Part shown: piece by piece, positions 11,734 to 22,724 of the stretch
Layout: each line of letters begins with the position of its first letter
Position numbering within the stretch: position 1 is the first letter of the stretch
Source of the DNA: Eleusine coracana subsp. coracana
Taxonomy: Eukaryota > Streptophyta > Magnoliopsida > Poales > Poaceae
Assembly (NCBI GenBank): GCA_032690845.1
Contig: CM064429.1
Location: 16,028,569-16,092,568 of the forward strand
Direction of reading: 5' to 3'
Length of the DNA: 64,000 nucleotides
Notes under the pieces: model-generated
The model's input: the letters and a program-made list of their open reading frames with translations, nothing else
What the model was told of the DNA's origin: nothing
Databases searched by the model: none
Made by a program: the position numbers and the translations under genes

Positions 11734-13094
11734 ATAATGGGATAGATGATGTGCCTGCCTTCGGTACAACCGTACAAGCCACCGAGCGGCCGCGCAAACC
11801 ACCGAGGGGTCCAACAGGCAGGGCCCAATAATGTCAGGCAGGACCGCAGGAACCGGGCACAATAGCTTCTGCGCTCCGCAATGAACACCAGGCTCGCCAC
11901 CACGGTTTGAGATCGGTTCCAAACCACAGTTTGATGCACAGGGTCGGTTTGGGTTGGGCTTATTTTTCTCTTCAGTTTGGTTTGGTTTGGTTTTGACAAG
12001 TGGGCTGGTGGGTGGCTTGGGTCGGGCTGGCTGTCCTATAGTGAATGGGGTGGTTTGGAGTTTGGTTTGGTTCTCGGCCCATTTACAGGTTGACCTGCCA
12101 CCTGTCCATCGGTGAAAATATGGATTAATTATCTAGGCCCAATCATAAAACATGTAGAGTCTAACAAAAAAACATAGTCCAAATCAGCTATTGTAAGTCT
12201 TTTTTCATACAGGTGCTTCCCATACCGATCACTCGCTTTCTCCGACAATGTCTAGATCCAATCGTAAAACATGTAGAGTCTAAAAAAAACAGAGAGTCCA
12301 GATTAGCTACCGTAAGTCTTTTTTGTATAGGTGTTTTCCATTCCGATCGCTTGTTTTCTCCGGCAATTCTATCTCCTTTGTTCTTTTAAGACGATCTCCC
12401 TTGCCAACTGCCATCGAACGTCGAGAGCCTGTGAAGTTGTAGATCATCACGGAGCTCTCTACCAGCTATTAGCAGACGTACCATGGCTAAGCGGAGAGAG
12501 AGAGAGAGACTAAAGAAAGAACGATTTGTCTCCTAAAAAAAATTAGGCTTCATGGGCCAAAAGAAACAATAGGCATCCCAACTCACGCTACCCTATTTCT
12601 TTTACTTTAGTTTTTTTGTTATTTGTGCTCATACTTTGTATTTTGTATGGACTTCAATGAAAAATAAGAAAACAATGCAACCAATTTTATTATACTCATT
12701 TGGAGCTTGAATTCAAACAATAAAATTCAAACACTACAAAAATAACACTATAAAAAATATATTCAACTTAAGTGTGGGCTGTTTCCTGGAATTTGATTAA
12801 AAACTAAAACTTGGTTTCATTCTAAAATATAAAGTTTGAAATTTGAGTGAAATTTATTCATATTTCAAAATTGAGGATCTGACATAACCTGTAACTATAA
12901 TTAATTAAATATTTTATAAATTACTTGTTATCCTGACTTTTACTAGGTTAATTGAACATTCTGTGAATTTGGACAAACTGCCTGTCCAAGTTCATTGATC
13001 ATTTTATAAATCTAGATAAATAAAAAAACTCCCAAATGAGAAGTAAGCTGGAACGAATATATTTTTAAAGCCCATAGCAACACATGGGCACTTC

Positions 13095-14129
13095 TCTACT
13101 CCTTATAATTTGGGTATGGTCGTCTCTTCCTGCCACCTGCCCATCGGCGAAAGTATGGATTAATTGTCTAGGCCCAGTCGTAAAACATGTAGAGTCTAAC
13201 AAGAAAACATAGTCCAAATCAGCTATTGTAAGTCTTTTTTCGTACAGGTGCTTCTCATACCGATCACTCGCTTTCTCAGGCAATGTCTAGATCCAATCGT
13301 AAAAATGTAGAGTCTAGAAAAAACATAGAGTCCAGATTAGCTACCGTAAGTCTTTTTTGTACAGGTGTTTTCCATACCGATCACTCGTTTCTCCGGCAAT
13401 TCTATCTCCTTTGTTTTTTAAGACGATCTCCCTTGCCAACTGCCACCGAACGTCGAGAGCCTGTGAAGTTGTAGATCATTACGGAGCTCTCTACCAGCTA
13501 TTAGCAGACGTACCATGGCTAAGCGGAGAAAGAGAGAGAGATTAAAGAAAGAACGATTCGTCTCCTGAAAAAAAAATTAGACTTCATGGGCCAAAAGAAA
13601 CAATAGGCATCCCAACTCACGCACCCTATTTCTTTTACTTTAGTTTTTTTTGTTATTTGTGCTCATACTTTGTATTTTGTATGGACTTCAGTGAAAAATA
13701 AGAAAACAACGCAACTAATTATTATACTCATTTGGAGCTTGAATTCAAACAATAAAATTCAAACACTACAAAAATAACACTAAAAAATATATTCAACTTA
13801 AGTGTAGGCTGTTTCCTGGAATTTGATTAAAAACTAAAACTTGGTTTCATTCTAAAATATAAAGTTTGAAATTTGAGTGAAATTTATTCATATTTCAAAA
13901 TTGAGGATCTGACATAACCTGCAACTATAAATAATTAAATATTTTATGAATTACTTGTTATCCTGACTTTTACTAGGTTAGTTGAACATTTTGTGAATTT
14001 GGACAAACTGCCTGTCCAAGTTCATTGATCATTTTATAAATCTAGATAAATAAGAAAACTCACAAATGAGAAGTAAGCTGGAACAAATATATTTTTAAAG
14101 CCCGTAGCAACGCAGGGGCACTTTGCTAG
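13095..14129 (+). mobile_element. Helitron-like copy B
   Basis: It starts TCTCTACTCCTTATAAT, close to the 5' consensus known for grass Helitrons, and ends CTAG (14126-14129) followed by T. A hairpin-forming GCCC...GGGC (14100-14119) lies just before the end. It matches copy A almost base for base, with small indels. Each copy also contains two related blocks (AAACATGTAGAGTCTA...GTAAGTCTTTTTT) about 110 bp apart. No protein is encoded. Confidence 0.65.
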
Positions 14130-14652
14130 TTAATATATAATCTGTAGAGCCCCGGCTCTCTAGTTCTTTTAAAAAAAAGGTTGGGGCCCTAATTTCTAAT
14201 TACCTTAATTAATTAATAAACAAAAAAAAATTGAAGTGCTCAGTGGCAGATCTCTATTCAAGGACCATATCTTAATTTTTTTTTTCACCAGGATCTCCTC
14301 CCCTTTATCAGTTTTTCATTTTGCTGAGCTCCGCCTCCAGCGAGCCGCCATTGATAAACCTGGTGAAAGCTCAATACAAACGAACAGACTGAGGAAGAAG
14401 ACTGAATCCTTATCTTGCTCAGCTTCTAGCCTTCTCAGACGTGAGTTGTTTTGCTTCGTGGGTCATCTGCCATCAGTTTGGCCCATCCTCCATCAAAGGG
14501 AACCGTGCTCTTGTAATTGCCTAAGCAAACCGATGAACTAATCAGACTATTTCTTCTCTATCTTAATGCTAACACATAACACCTACCAGTTTTGCTTGAA
14601 AAAAGACATTTTCAGAAATTCTTCTAAATCAATCTTCTAGAGATACGAAGTA
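14130..14652. other. Unassigned stretch between Helitron-like copy B and a Stowaway MITE
   Basis: AT-rich flanks enclose a moderately GC-rich piece (14290-14540) with a short plus-strand frame (14236-14541). That frame has no recognisable domain and no clear start context. Confidence 0.35.
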
Positions 14653-14769
14653 CTCCCTCCGTCCCACAATACTTGACGTTTTAGCTCTAAACCAGATTCA
14701 TAGAAGATGCTATGAACCTGGACACTAAAAAACAGAGCTAGAATGCCAAATAAATTGAGACGGAGGGAG
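14653..14769. mobile_element. Stowaway-type MITE, 117 bp
   Basis: The terminal inverted repeat CTCCCTCCGTCYCA is present at both ends (complement TGAGACGGAGGGAG), and the element is flanked by the TA dinucleotide (14651-14652 and 14770-14771). These are hallmarks of Tc1/mariner-derived Stowaway MITEs of grasses. There is no coding capacity. Confidence 0.9.
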
Positions 14770-14771
14770 TA

Positions 14772-15414
14772 CTCTTTAACTCTCCGATCATTAATATTTA
14801 AATAAATCACTACGTATTGTAACTTGTATTGAACTTATAAAATTAGCTGAAACTTTGATTAATTTCTAAATTTTAGGGCCTCCTTATGTATTTCGCACCG
14901 TACCGGGTCCTCAAATTCCTAGAGACGGCCCTGTTGTCCTGGTAGGGTTATTGTATTTCCTTGGTTAGTGCTTAACGCAATAATTTTTAACGTTTTTTTG
15001 TACTTTCATGGTAGTTGGGGAACAGGGGAAACCTATGCATGCATCTTCAAGTTAATATGTTTGCAATAGAATGAATCTTTATTTAACAACATGAGATTAT
15101 AACCTTAGTTCAAAAATTACAAAACCATGGGAGTTAACGTTAGAAGAAGTTTTTTTTTTCAGATCAGTTGAACATAGCTATACCACATGAACACACCATT
15201 CTTTTTTCCTTGATTGGCCGATGTTCAATTCTGAACCGTGAGGCAAATCAAATCTTGATTGGCTGCCGTTGTAGGCAGCTGCATCTGGCTTCCTTGTGTT
15301 TTCCAGTTGGGCATGCTGCATGCACTTCCACCTAAATCGCTGCACTTTTGTCGTTCGTCCTGAACCTTGGAGCCTATACTTGTCTTCATCTCACGGACAG
15401 TGAACCACAGTGGG
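14772..15414. other. Unassigned AT-rich stretch
   Basis: No gene or bounded transposon is recognised. Some phrases around 14878-14935 have the look of old transposon sequence, but no ends could be placed. Confidence 0.4.
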
Positions 15415-16564
15415 TAGTGCTATTCAAACGGGCCATTTTTTAACTCAACCCAAGTACAACACGGTCCGTTTAATTTTATGTCGGGCTAGCACGAACAAGC
15501 TCACCAAGACACGGTCTATTAGCAACCCAACAAACACATGACCCATTACTCTAATCCCTTCCTCATCTGCCCTAGCCTCCAATCCCCTCCTCAAGCCTCA
15601 TCTGCCCTAGCGGCCTAGCCTCCATCCAGGTCGTTTGCATCGCTCGTGTCACACCTGCCGCCGCCCTTCACCCATGTCACCTCTGCCCTTCGCCCACACC
15701 GACGTCGTGGCACGCCCACGTTGTCGTTGCCCTTGTTCCGCTCCATAGCAGTCGTCGCCGACCATCACTCATGACAGCGTTTGAGCACGCCCGTGTCGTC
15801 GATGCTGCCAACGCACGCCTGTGTTGCAACTCCTCAACTGTTCTGCAGTCCCAGCTCGCCCGCGCCATAGCTGTCTCGGCCGTAGCTTGTCACTCATGCC
15901 GCCACAGCATCGGCTCCTCGCCGCTTGAAGGTCGCCTCCAAATGACAAAGAGGCCATCGACCTGTCATGCCTGCTGCGCCAGCCGGGGCGTCGTGCCTAA
16001 TGGCCCGACTCAACAAGTGTTGCTTAATTCGTGACATGTCATGGGCTGACGTCTGGGAAGGTGGGCTGGCAAGGCATGATCCAAAATCAATTACCTGTCG
16101 TACCGGCCAAAAATTTAATGGACCACACCATTTCATGCTAGGGCTGTGATGTGTTGAACACCACTAACGGTGGGTACGTGTTGACCTCCTCACCCACACC
16201 CATCTACTTACCTAGGCAGCCAGACCATGCAGGCCTACCAAAGGCCTAGTGCTCTATGCGGTTGATTGAGGCCCAAACATGAAATTTTGCGACCTATAAT
16301 CATTGACATATATAGAATATGTTAAAATTTAGAGAGGAGCCATGCCGCCTTCGCCGCTGCATCATGAAGAGGAGCCACCAATGCTGTGCTTTGGGCCAAT
16401 CCGACATGAATGGGCCTGATGGGCCATCGGCACGACATGGTGGTCTGTGTAAAAGTGGCCATGCCGTGCTTGGGCTTGGCCTTAGGCTGTTGTGCCAGGA
16501 GCCTGTCAGTCGGCTCGGGCCGTGCCAACCTGTTAAGGAAATGGCATGGCCCGTTGACCACCTA
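15415..16564. mobile_element. Probable hAT-type element with GC-rich interior
   Basis: The left end TAGTGCTATTCAAACGGGCCAT pairs with the complement of TAGGTGGTCAACGGGCCAT at the right. Both sides have subterminal GGGCC/CACGGCC/GGCATGG words like those of grass hAT elements. I do not see a clean 8-bp target duplication, so the ends are less certain. The interior (15580-16150) is GC-rich and open in many frames without a recognised domain. Confidence 0.5.
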
Positions 16565-17045
16565 CAATACTGCCGTAGTAGTAAATTTTTTTATATCAGG
16601 TTTGTATCATCAAATGAAATATTGGCTAGTAGTTTTGACAAAATACTAACTATTATTCTGGACAGTAAACTGCTCAAAACATTTTGTCTAAGGCCCTAGC
16701 AGCAGGTGGAGTTAAAATACCTCTGCTCCTCCTCCGAATTGAAATAAATTTAAAATTGTAGAACCTAGTCGTGACAAATTAGTATGGCCATACTAGAAGC
16801 AAAAGCACCGCAGGATCTGTCAAAAACGGTATATGAGGATATTTTCCTAAGAGGAGAGCTTCACATTGCCCTGTATCATGGTCATGGGGGTACAAAATGT
16901 AGATGATTTCTTTGAAAAGGAATAATCAGCCGTTGAGACTTCTTCATACAGCTAGCATCCGAATACAATCCTTGCGCACCACACAGGTCGAGCTCACTAG
17001 CTAGATCTTGCTCTGATAGCGATGCTCCAGCCTCCAATCCAAGGT
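16565..17045. other. Unassigned stretch
   Basis: No gene or repeat boundaries seen. Confidence 0.4.
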
Positions 17046-17053
17046 GTCCGCAC

Positions 17054-17482
17054 CAGGGTTAACAAAACCGCGGTTAACCAACAGGTTAATCGGTAAACAG
17101 GTCTAGTTACTCCGGTTGGTGACTAACCGTCGGTTTTGATTTAAATATTTTTAAAATTTGAAGAAATTTATATCAAACGAAATCAGTGAAATTGACCGGT
17201 TAACCGATAAAAGCAGTCAGGTAACTGGTAAAAACGATGAACCATAAAAATAGGAAAAATATGTATTTAATTTTTTTTTGAAAATCTATTACCAAAACCG
17301 ATAAAACCGACTGGTTACCACTAAAAACCATTTGGTTAACCGGTGTAACTAGCCGGTTAACCACCAAAATTCAATTTTGTCCGGTTAACTGGTCAGTTTT
17401 ATTAGTTTCTGGTTAACCGATGAATCGATCCCAACTGGTTTCCTGACCGGTTTTACCGGTCGGTTCCGTTATGTAAACTTTT
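17054..17482. mobile_element. hAT-type MITE, 429 bp, rich in GGTTAACCGG
   Basis: It is flanked by a perfect 8-bp duplication GTCCGCAC (17046-17053 and 17483-17490). The left end is CAGGGTTAACAAAACCG; the right end is a diverged complement (GTTTACATAACGG). The body is made of CCGGTTAACCGGT-like words in both orientations. There is no coding capacity. Confidence 0.8.
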
Positions 17483-17490
17483 GTCCGCAC

Positions 17491-17850
17491 GTTGTGGGGT
17501 GCGTTACTTCCATGTAACATGCTGTCATGGACCATGTCCACCTTCCTTTTTAGGCTTTTATTATATAGAAGCAGGTACCAGCGCCCATTTGTGTCACACG
17601 TGTACTCACGCAGTCTTAATAGCTTCTCTTTAACCGCACGTATTCGCTATTCTCTTGTGGACCGCCTTTTGTATGCTTTCCAATTCTGAGTCTGAGAGGC
17701 AGATGAGGTAGAGTGCGAGGGAGGCAAGGGCCAAGGCGGAATAAATAAGAGACGTTGACATGAAGCCTATGGATTAGAAAGGAACAGTAGATAGCTGCGT
17801 GCAGATCGAATTACTCGTTATCATATCCTCCGATCTTCAGTAGATGAAGA
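17491..17850. promoter_or_regulatory. Upstream region of the first small secreted-protein gene
   Basis: About 360 bp with no other gene. An AT-rich GGAATAAATAAGAG stretch lies near 17738 and may serve as a core promoter about 110 bp before the first ATG. No defined regulatory motif can be assigned from sequence alone. Confidence 0.3.
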
Positions 17851-18469
17851 ATGACGAGCATGGAGGCACGCATGAGCAAGCTATGCCTTCACCTTGTTAT
17901 GTTCATGAGTATCTTACTACTGTCGTCAGCTGCTGTCTCGGATGGCTCTGGAGTTGATCATCATCATCATCATCTTTCAGATAGCGGCAGCAAAGGCCAA
18001 TTCGGTGGTGCGCCTCTCTCTCTCTCTCTCTAAAACATGTTACCAATGAGTTTTCGATTACGTCACAGATGTAAATTAACTCTCTCTCTCTCTCTAAAAC
18101 ATGTTACGAATGAGTTTTTGTTACGTCACAGATGTAAATTAACGGCATGGCTTTTCTAATTAACGTGACGTGCCCACAGGAGCTGATGACAAGACGCGCG
18201 CCACAGAGATGGGACGGCCTCCGACGACCACCATCAGAAGAAGCGGGCACGGTCACGGCCGCGGCCACGGACGCGGCCACGGCAAGGGCAACGGCCGGGG
18301 GCGTGGCAACCCGGAGACGCCGGCCGTGTTCAACCCCCGGACGGTCGTCGGCGGCAGCAACTATCACCACGGCCGCAACTCTGCGGGTACCAACACCGGC
18401 CGGCCGCGCGCGGCGGTGGCTGCTTGTTGCCTCTTCCTCGGAGCGGAATTTCTGCTGCAACTTCTTTGA
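17851..18469 (+). CDS. Small secreted His/Gly-rich protein, probable GPI anchor (family member 1)
   Basis: Two exons (17851-18007, 18180-18469) encode 148 residues. The intron has GT and CCCACAG ends and splits a Gly codon in phase 1. Residues about 10-35 form a hydrophobic signal peptide (L-H-L-V-M-F-M-S-I-L-L-L). Then come a run of five His, a block of repeated G-H-G-R/G-K (about residues 70-90) and a motif V-F-N-P-R-T-V. The end (A-A-V-A-A-C-C-L-F-L-G-A) is hydrophobic like a GPI signal. The first in-frame ATG is used; later ones (17860, 17872) would also keep the signal peptide. Function is unknown, and cell-surface location is inferred. The gene at 18931 is a tandem neighbour, and the one at 51801 shares the plan and the N/D-P-R...H-H-x-G/N motif. 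The five-His run is natural low complexity, not a tag. Confidence 0.65.
18014..18142 (+). repeat. Tandem duplication inside the intron of the first small-protein gene
   Basis: Two copies of a 63-66 bp unit, (CT)n followed by AAAACATGTTAC...GATGTAAATTAA, lie at 18014-18079 and 18080-18142 and differ at a few bases. They make up most of the intron. Confidence 0.9.
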
Positions 18470-18930
18470 TGTTCTGACCCCACCTGCATCGATCGTCAGA
18501 TGACTGCATTGAATTTGTGTCTTCATTTGTTGGATGGAATATATGCCCTGACGTTTTATCGGACATCTGTAAATTGCGACAAGGATAAGTGAATGTGTGA
18601 GATGCTTTTTTTTCCGACACATCACGGTTAGCAAGCACAAGTAAGATATTTGTTGTACAAGGAGGAAGAATCAGTGGCTGCTCGCGAATTGTAGCCCTTA
18701 ATCACCTCCTTATCGAATCAAATCCGCACAAAACCGTCACTGTATCTCACCGTCGCTACCCCAGCATTCATGGAGGATTCGAACCCATAATTACCAAATC
18801 AGCAACCAACGGGCCGTACGTGCTCAAATACCAGGGTGCCGTACATGTTCGCATACCAGCTGGAGTCATTCTGAATCGTTTGCACACTGCGCAGAACTGG
18901 CGCCGAGATCACGGTGTCAAACACTACGCC
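18470..18930. other. Spacer between the two tandem small-protein genes
   Basis: It holds the presumed 3' untranslated region of the upstream gene and the promoter of the downstream gene. No other gene is visible. Confidence 0.4.
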
Positions 18931-19425
18931 ATGGACAAAACGAAGCAGCTTTCTCTTCTCGTTTGTCTCATCCTCCTCTCAGCTTTCGCCTCAGGTGTTC
19001 GTGCAGTAGTAGACAATGACACTGCAGACGGCAGCCAAGGACCAGGCAAGTGACGCTCTTTTCCATTCCACCTGTCCATCACTTATCTCCATTGATTTTC
19101 TGATTCCGACTAACGAATATGTTTTCATGAACGCGTAACAGGAACCGGCGGCGGAAGAACGCACTCCCTGCAGCTCGACGTCGTAGCCAACAGCAAAAAG
19201 GACTGCAAAGAACACAAGCACCACCACGACGACCATGACCACAAGCACAAGCACAAGAACAAGCACTGCCACGGCCACAAAGGCCGCGGCGACACGCCAG
19301 GACCGCCAGCCAGGCCCAACCCTTGGACCACCTCTTCGGCAATGCCGGCGGGGTTGACTTCGGGAGCTACTCGCGTCATTCCCGTCGTAGCCATTGTTAG
19401 TTGGTTTCTTGCCTTTCAGGTCTGA
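18931..19425 (+). CDS. Small secreted His/Lys-rich protein, probable GPI anchor (family member 2)
   Basis: Two exons (18931-19045, 19142-19425) encode 132 residues. The N-terminus is a clear signal peptide (L-S-L-L-V-C-L-I-L-L-S-A-F-A, then G-V-R-A). After the intron comes a run of H/K/D residues with several K-H-K and two Cys (about residues 63-85), then a Pro-rich stretch and a hydrophobic tail (V-I-P-V-V-A-I-V-S-W-F-L-A-F) of GPI-signal type. The intron splits a Gly codon in phase 1, as in the gene at 17851. Its donor is GC in perfect context (CCAG/GCAAGT), and the acceptor is AACAG. If read as unspliced, the frame stops within a few codons of the junction. The His/Lys cluster could bind metal ions, but this is inference. 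Function unknown. Confidence 0.65.
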
Positions 19426-19477
19426 CAGAGCCATAGAGATACCTCTTAGTTTAATTGTTATAAAAGTCCAAAGATTT

Positions 19478-19491
19478 CGTTTCAAAAAAAT
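19478..19491 (+). mobile_element. Ultra-short retroposon-like insertion (14 bp)
   Basis: The insert CGTTTC-A7-T is bracketed by an exact 13-bp duplication AGTCCAAAGATTT (19465-19477 and 19492-19504). It lies about 50 bp after the stop codon of the small-protein gene at 18931, so it is probably in its 3' untranslated region. Confidence 0.65.
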
Positions 19492-19556
19492 AGTCCAAAG
19501 ATTTTGGGAGGGACGCAAATGCTACGGGTGTAGTCTTTAGCTCTTGACTCACGTAT

Positions 19557-20265
19557 TTGGTTGGTGTTTTTATATATATTCATGGTTTCAGTCTCCACTC
19601 ATTTCTATCTCGTTGGGTTCCCATTCCACGAAGGGTTAATTGTAAAAACCACCCCATAAGCTACATATAGTTTGAGATTCCTACACATAAGTTATTTTGT
19701 TGCATATCCCCACCCACCCACTCAATTTTATTGCAAAAAACCACCTAAATTTGCACATGCTTAATTCATTTAATATGTTTTTGATCATTTCGAGCAGTCA
19801 ATGATGTTCTTATCAAAAAAATTTAAAAGCGTAAATCTTCATATTTTTTTTAAAAAATAAGTAGGAGAAATGATAATTTAAAATTTGAACAATGTCCACA
19901 TAATTTGAGGTTTGGATACGTTTCTCACAAAAATAAGATGAATTAGACTCATGAAAAGTCTGTAAAATACTAAACTTACTTAATTTAGTTTGTTTTTGAA
20001 TTTATATTGGTGAAACATATGAAATAAATTAAACATGTGTCAATTGGGGTGGTTTTTGCAACAAAATATAATACGGGTGTGGGGATTTGCAACAAAAACT
20101 CTTATGGGTAGGAATCTCAAACTACAAGTAACTTATGGGGTGGTTTATACAATTATCCCTTCCACGAAAAATGTGCTTGCCTCTATTTGTTTTAAGGAAA
20201 TTTAAATACTCCGTTCAGCCCTTTTTTGTTGAGGCGGCTTAGCTTGCCAGCAACAAAAGATTGGA
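19557..20265. repeat. Diverged direct duplication, copy 1 (filled by a MITE)
   Basis: Sequence 19557-19632 plus 20160-20265 matches 20733-20881 (shared words TTCATGGTTT, GTCTCCACTCATTTCTATCT, GTGCTTGCCTCTAT, CAACAAAAGATTGG). Copy 1 contains the Mutator-like MITE; copy 2 does not. Confidence 0.8.
19633..20159. mobile_element. Mutator-like (MULE) MITE, 527 bp, long inverted repeats
   Basis: It is flanked by a perfect 9-bp duplication TTCCACGAA (19624-19632 and 20160-20168), the Mutator hallmark. The ends GGGTTAATTG / GGGATAATTG open terminal inverted repeats of about 90-100 bp that both include CCACCCCATAAG and AGTTTGAGATTCCTAC. The interior is AT-rich and non-coding. Confidence 0.9.
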
Positions 20266-20732
20266 CGGAGCCTACCATCAATCAAACCAGTCCTTATACT
20301 GCAATGTTTCCAATTTGTCCTCCTTTACTGAGGCCATGTCGTCAAAGCGAGGTACTGCCAAGCTCCTATGAGACGACGGTTCCAGGACCCATATCCTTAC
20401 CACTATGAAGGCATGAAAGAATATTATCTTTATAAATGTTAGGTGATGTGCAATTGATAATTCCCCAAATGATTGTTGCAAAACAAGATATAACATTATG
20501 TGTCTTTAATGATCATAACCAAGTCCATCAAAATATATTAAAACACGTGTATTCTCTCATAAAAGAGCTATTTTACGTCATCATCAAAAGAAAGACCATC
20601 TGATCTCTCAGAGAACAATTATGAACCATAGGACCATACCTCCCAGTGTTTTCTTCTAGGTCCTCAGGAACTATTGTACCGCAAGCTTCGTAATCTGATC
20701 CTCCCATCTCATCTTCACAATAAAACCTTCCT
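20266..20732. other. Unassigned stretch between the two duplicated blocks
   Basis: No gene, structural RNA or bounded transposon recognised. Confidence 0.4.
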
Positions 20733-20881
20733 GTTGGTTGATATTTTTATATATGTTCATGGTTTAAGTCTCCACTCATTTCTATCTAGTTGGGTTCCCA
20801 TGAAAATTGTGCTTGCCTCTATCTGTTTTCGGGAAGTTTAACTACTCCCATGCAATAGCTTGCAAGCAACAAAAGATTGGA
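20733..20881. repeat. Diverged direct duplication, copy 2 (no MITE)
   Basis: Matches 19557-19632 joined to 20160-20265 and so shows the site without the Mutator-like MITE (one copy of the target region, with GGGTTCCCAT followed directly by GAAAATTGTGCTTG). Confidence 0.8.
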
Positions 20882-20882
20882 T

Positions 20883-21379
20883 CACTACCAGAAAATCAGC
20901 TTATTGCCACGAGCCGCATTGCAACCAGAGACTTTTTGTTGCAATATGTAGGTGCTATTACAACAATGTTCATTAATGGTTGCAACATGTGGGCAATAAT
21001 GCCACGAATATGTTTCATTGTGATAATCTTGAGTTTTGTTGCAAGAGGTTGGAGGTATAGCAACCAATCAAAAAATGGTCACAATACTTTCACAGTATTG
21101 CCGCAAATTTCTTTTCGTTGCGATAATATTATCCTTCATTGCAAGATGGGAGCCCTATTGCCACGGGCGTCAAAATGGTCGCAATTTATAGTTAACTATA
21201 ATGCCACAAATATCTTTCCGTTGTCATGATATTTTGCAAAATTCTTCTCTATATTGCAACGAAACACTAATTCCTTGCATAATTAAATCTTGTATTGCCA
21301 CGAAAAGAATTCTATTGCCATGGATATGTTTTGTAGCAGTTAATCATTGTATATTGCCACTAAAATACTTTCGTAGGCT
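20883..21379. mobile_element. CACTA-type element, left end, truncated
   Basis: Starts CACTACCAGAAAATCAGC, followed by about fifteen spaced copies of TTGCCACRA/TTGCAAC words typical of CACTA subterminal repeats. No matching right end (TGGTAGTG) is found before the LINE at 21393 or just after it at 36654, so the element is truncated or its other end is lost. Confidence 0.65.
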
Positions 21380-21423
21380 GCCAGCAGCCGTGTTTTTTTT
21401 TTGAGATCAACCAAACTCTTTAT

Positions 21424-22000
21424 TCATGTAGCTTGGTTATAAGAGATACACACGCCATGGGGTGGCGTCAAGAACCAGAAATATCTGCCTGTAGTAGCCG
21501 TTACATTGCTTCTAGCTACGATATGAGCATCAGAGTTCGATCTCCTATTCTCATGGACAAAATCTACCGATACAAAGTCCCTGGACCTTGCCGTGATCTC
21601 CTGCACGATCTGAGTATAACTCCCTAGATTGGTCCCCTTCAAGCTTCGAATCACGTTGACGTTATCATAAGCAAGCCGGAATTTTTGAGGCGCCAGATCA
21701 CTCGCCAATGCAAAGTCCCACTCGACAAGCGACGGCTTCAGCAATCTCCGGATCAATTATACCATCCATCACCACCACAGAAGCACCCAGGAACAGGCCT
21801 TCCGTGCTTCTAGCCACAGCTGCCGCCGAGGCTCTTCTGCTATTCTTTGACATCGCTGCATGCACGCTAATCTTCATGAGGCCTTGGGGTGGAGCCAGCC
21901 ATCTCGGGTGAATGGTCCTCACCGATGGCATACTCTGCTTTACCGGTTCTGCATTCTGAAGATCTGCCATGAAATTTGCCACAAACATGTGAGTCGACAA
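21424..22000 (-). pseudogene. LINE RNase H domain (C-terminal part of ORF2)
   Basis: The minus-strand frame 21756-21424 contains L-A-Y-D-N-V-N-V-I, then V-H-E-N-R-R-S-N-S-D-A-H-I-V-A-R, the conserved end of plant RNase H (RVT_3) domains of LINEs, and stops 20 bases before the A tract. The upstream part (22000-21698) is in another frame, so there is a frameshift. The zinc-binding region normally found between reverse transcriptase and RNase H is largely missing. Confidence 0.8.
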
Positions 22001-22724
22001 CGGACTCTGAAAACTTTCCTCATGTATAGCCTTCCTTCGGGTGTACTACCCGCGGGAGGAGTTTCTGAAACCCACACCACCGAGGTATTTTGGCAAGGCC
22101 ATATCTTCCCAGGGGACCCAGGCTGTTTACCGTTTGCCATCCTTACTCCCCCACCAAAAATTCCTCAGCAAGCTCGTGATGTGTTTACATAGTCCCTTCG
22201 GCAGCCTGAACCACGCCATAGAAAATGTCAGGATGGCCTGTGCTACAGATTTAATGAGTACCTCCTTACCACCCGCCGATAGACACTGCTCCATCCAGCC
22301 CTGAATTTTATTCCAGATCCTGTCTTTCAAATACTTGAAAACTCCATTGGTTGCTACCCCTACATCAGAGGGCATACCCAAGTATTTCTCACTCAAGGAT
22401 TCATTCTGAACATCCAGAACTTCCTTGATCTCTTCCCGCAAGCTATGTCGGCATCCCTTTGCAAAATGTATGGACGATTTGTCCGAATTAATTCGTTGCC
22501 CCGAGGCCTTGCGGTATGTTTCAAGAGTCTCCTTCACCACTTCTACACTGTCTCTATTTGCACTGAAAAACAGCAGGCTATTGTCTGCAAAGAGAAGGTG
22601 ACTAACCATCAGTGTCGATGTGCCACTTTGATGCCTTTGAGCACTGATGACTGAATTCTAGATTTTAGGAGGCATGAGAGGCCCTCCGCTGCTAACAGAA
22701 ACAAATAGGGAGATATGGGATCTA

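Larger units (their letters stand above)
7761..12093. mobile_element. hAT-type element, 4.3 kb, inserted in Helitron-like copy A
   Basis: It is flanked by an 8-bp direct repeat CCTGCCAC (7753-7760 and 12094-12101), and copy B shows the uninterrupted site. The ends TAGTCCTGTTAACGG and the complement of TCAACCTGTAAATGG agree at most positions. Both subterminal zones are rich in GGTTTGGTTC-type words. No hAT transposase is seen. The interior carries GC-rich gene-like pieces (7960-8330, 8820-10060) and AT-rich DNA, so it looks like a gene-carrying non-autonomous element. Confidence 0.8.
7716..13094 (+). mobile_element. Helitron-like copy A (split by a hAT element)
   Basis: The first 45 bases (TACTCCTTATAATTTG..., about 7716-7760) and the part after the hAT element (12094-13094) match Helitron-like copy B along its length. 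The 3' end has a hairpin (stem GCCCAT/ATGGGC at 13070-13089), as expected a few bases before a Helitron 3' terminus. Its last bases merge into the start of copy B, so the pair is head to tail. No Rep/helicase gene is present, so it is non-autonomous. The 5' boundary is approximate. Confidence 0.6.

Noticed and set aside
17960..17980. Five His codons (CATCATCATCATCAT) that could suggest an engineered His tag
   Set aside because: It lies in a natural spliced gene with other His-rich tracts nearby and in family members; no vector sequence is present.
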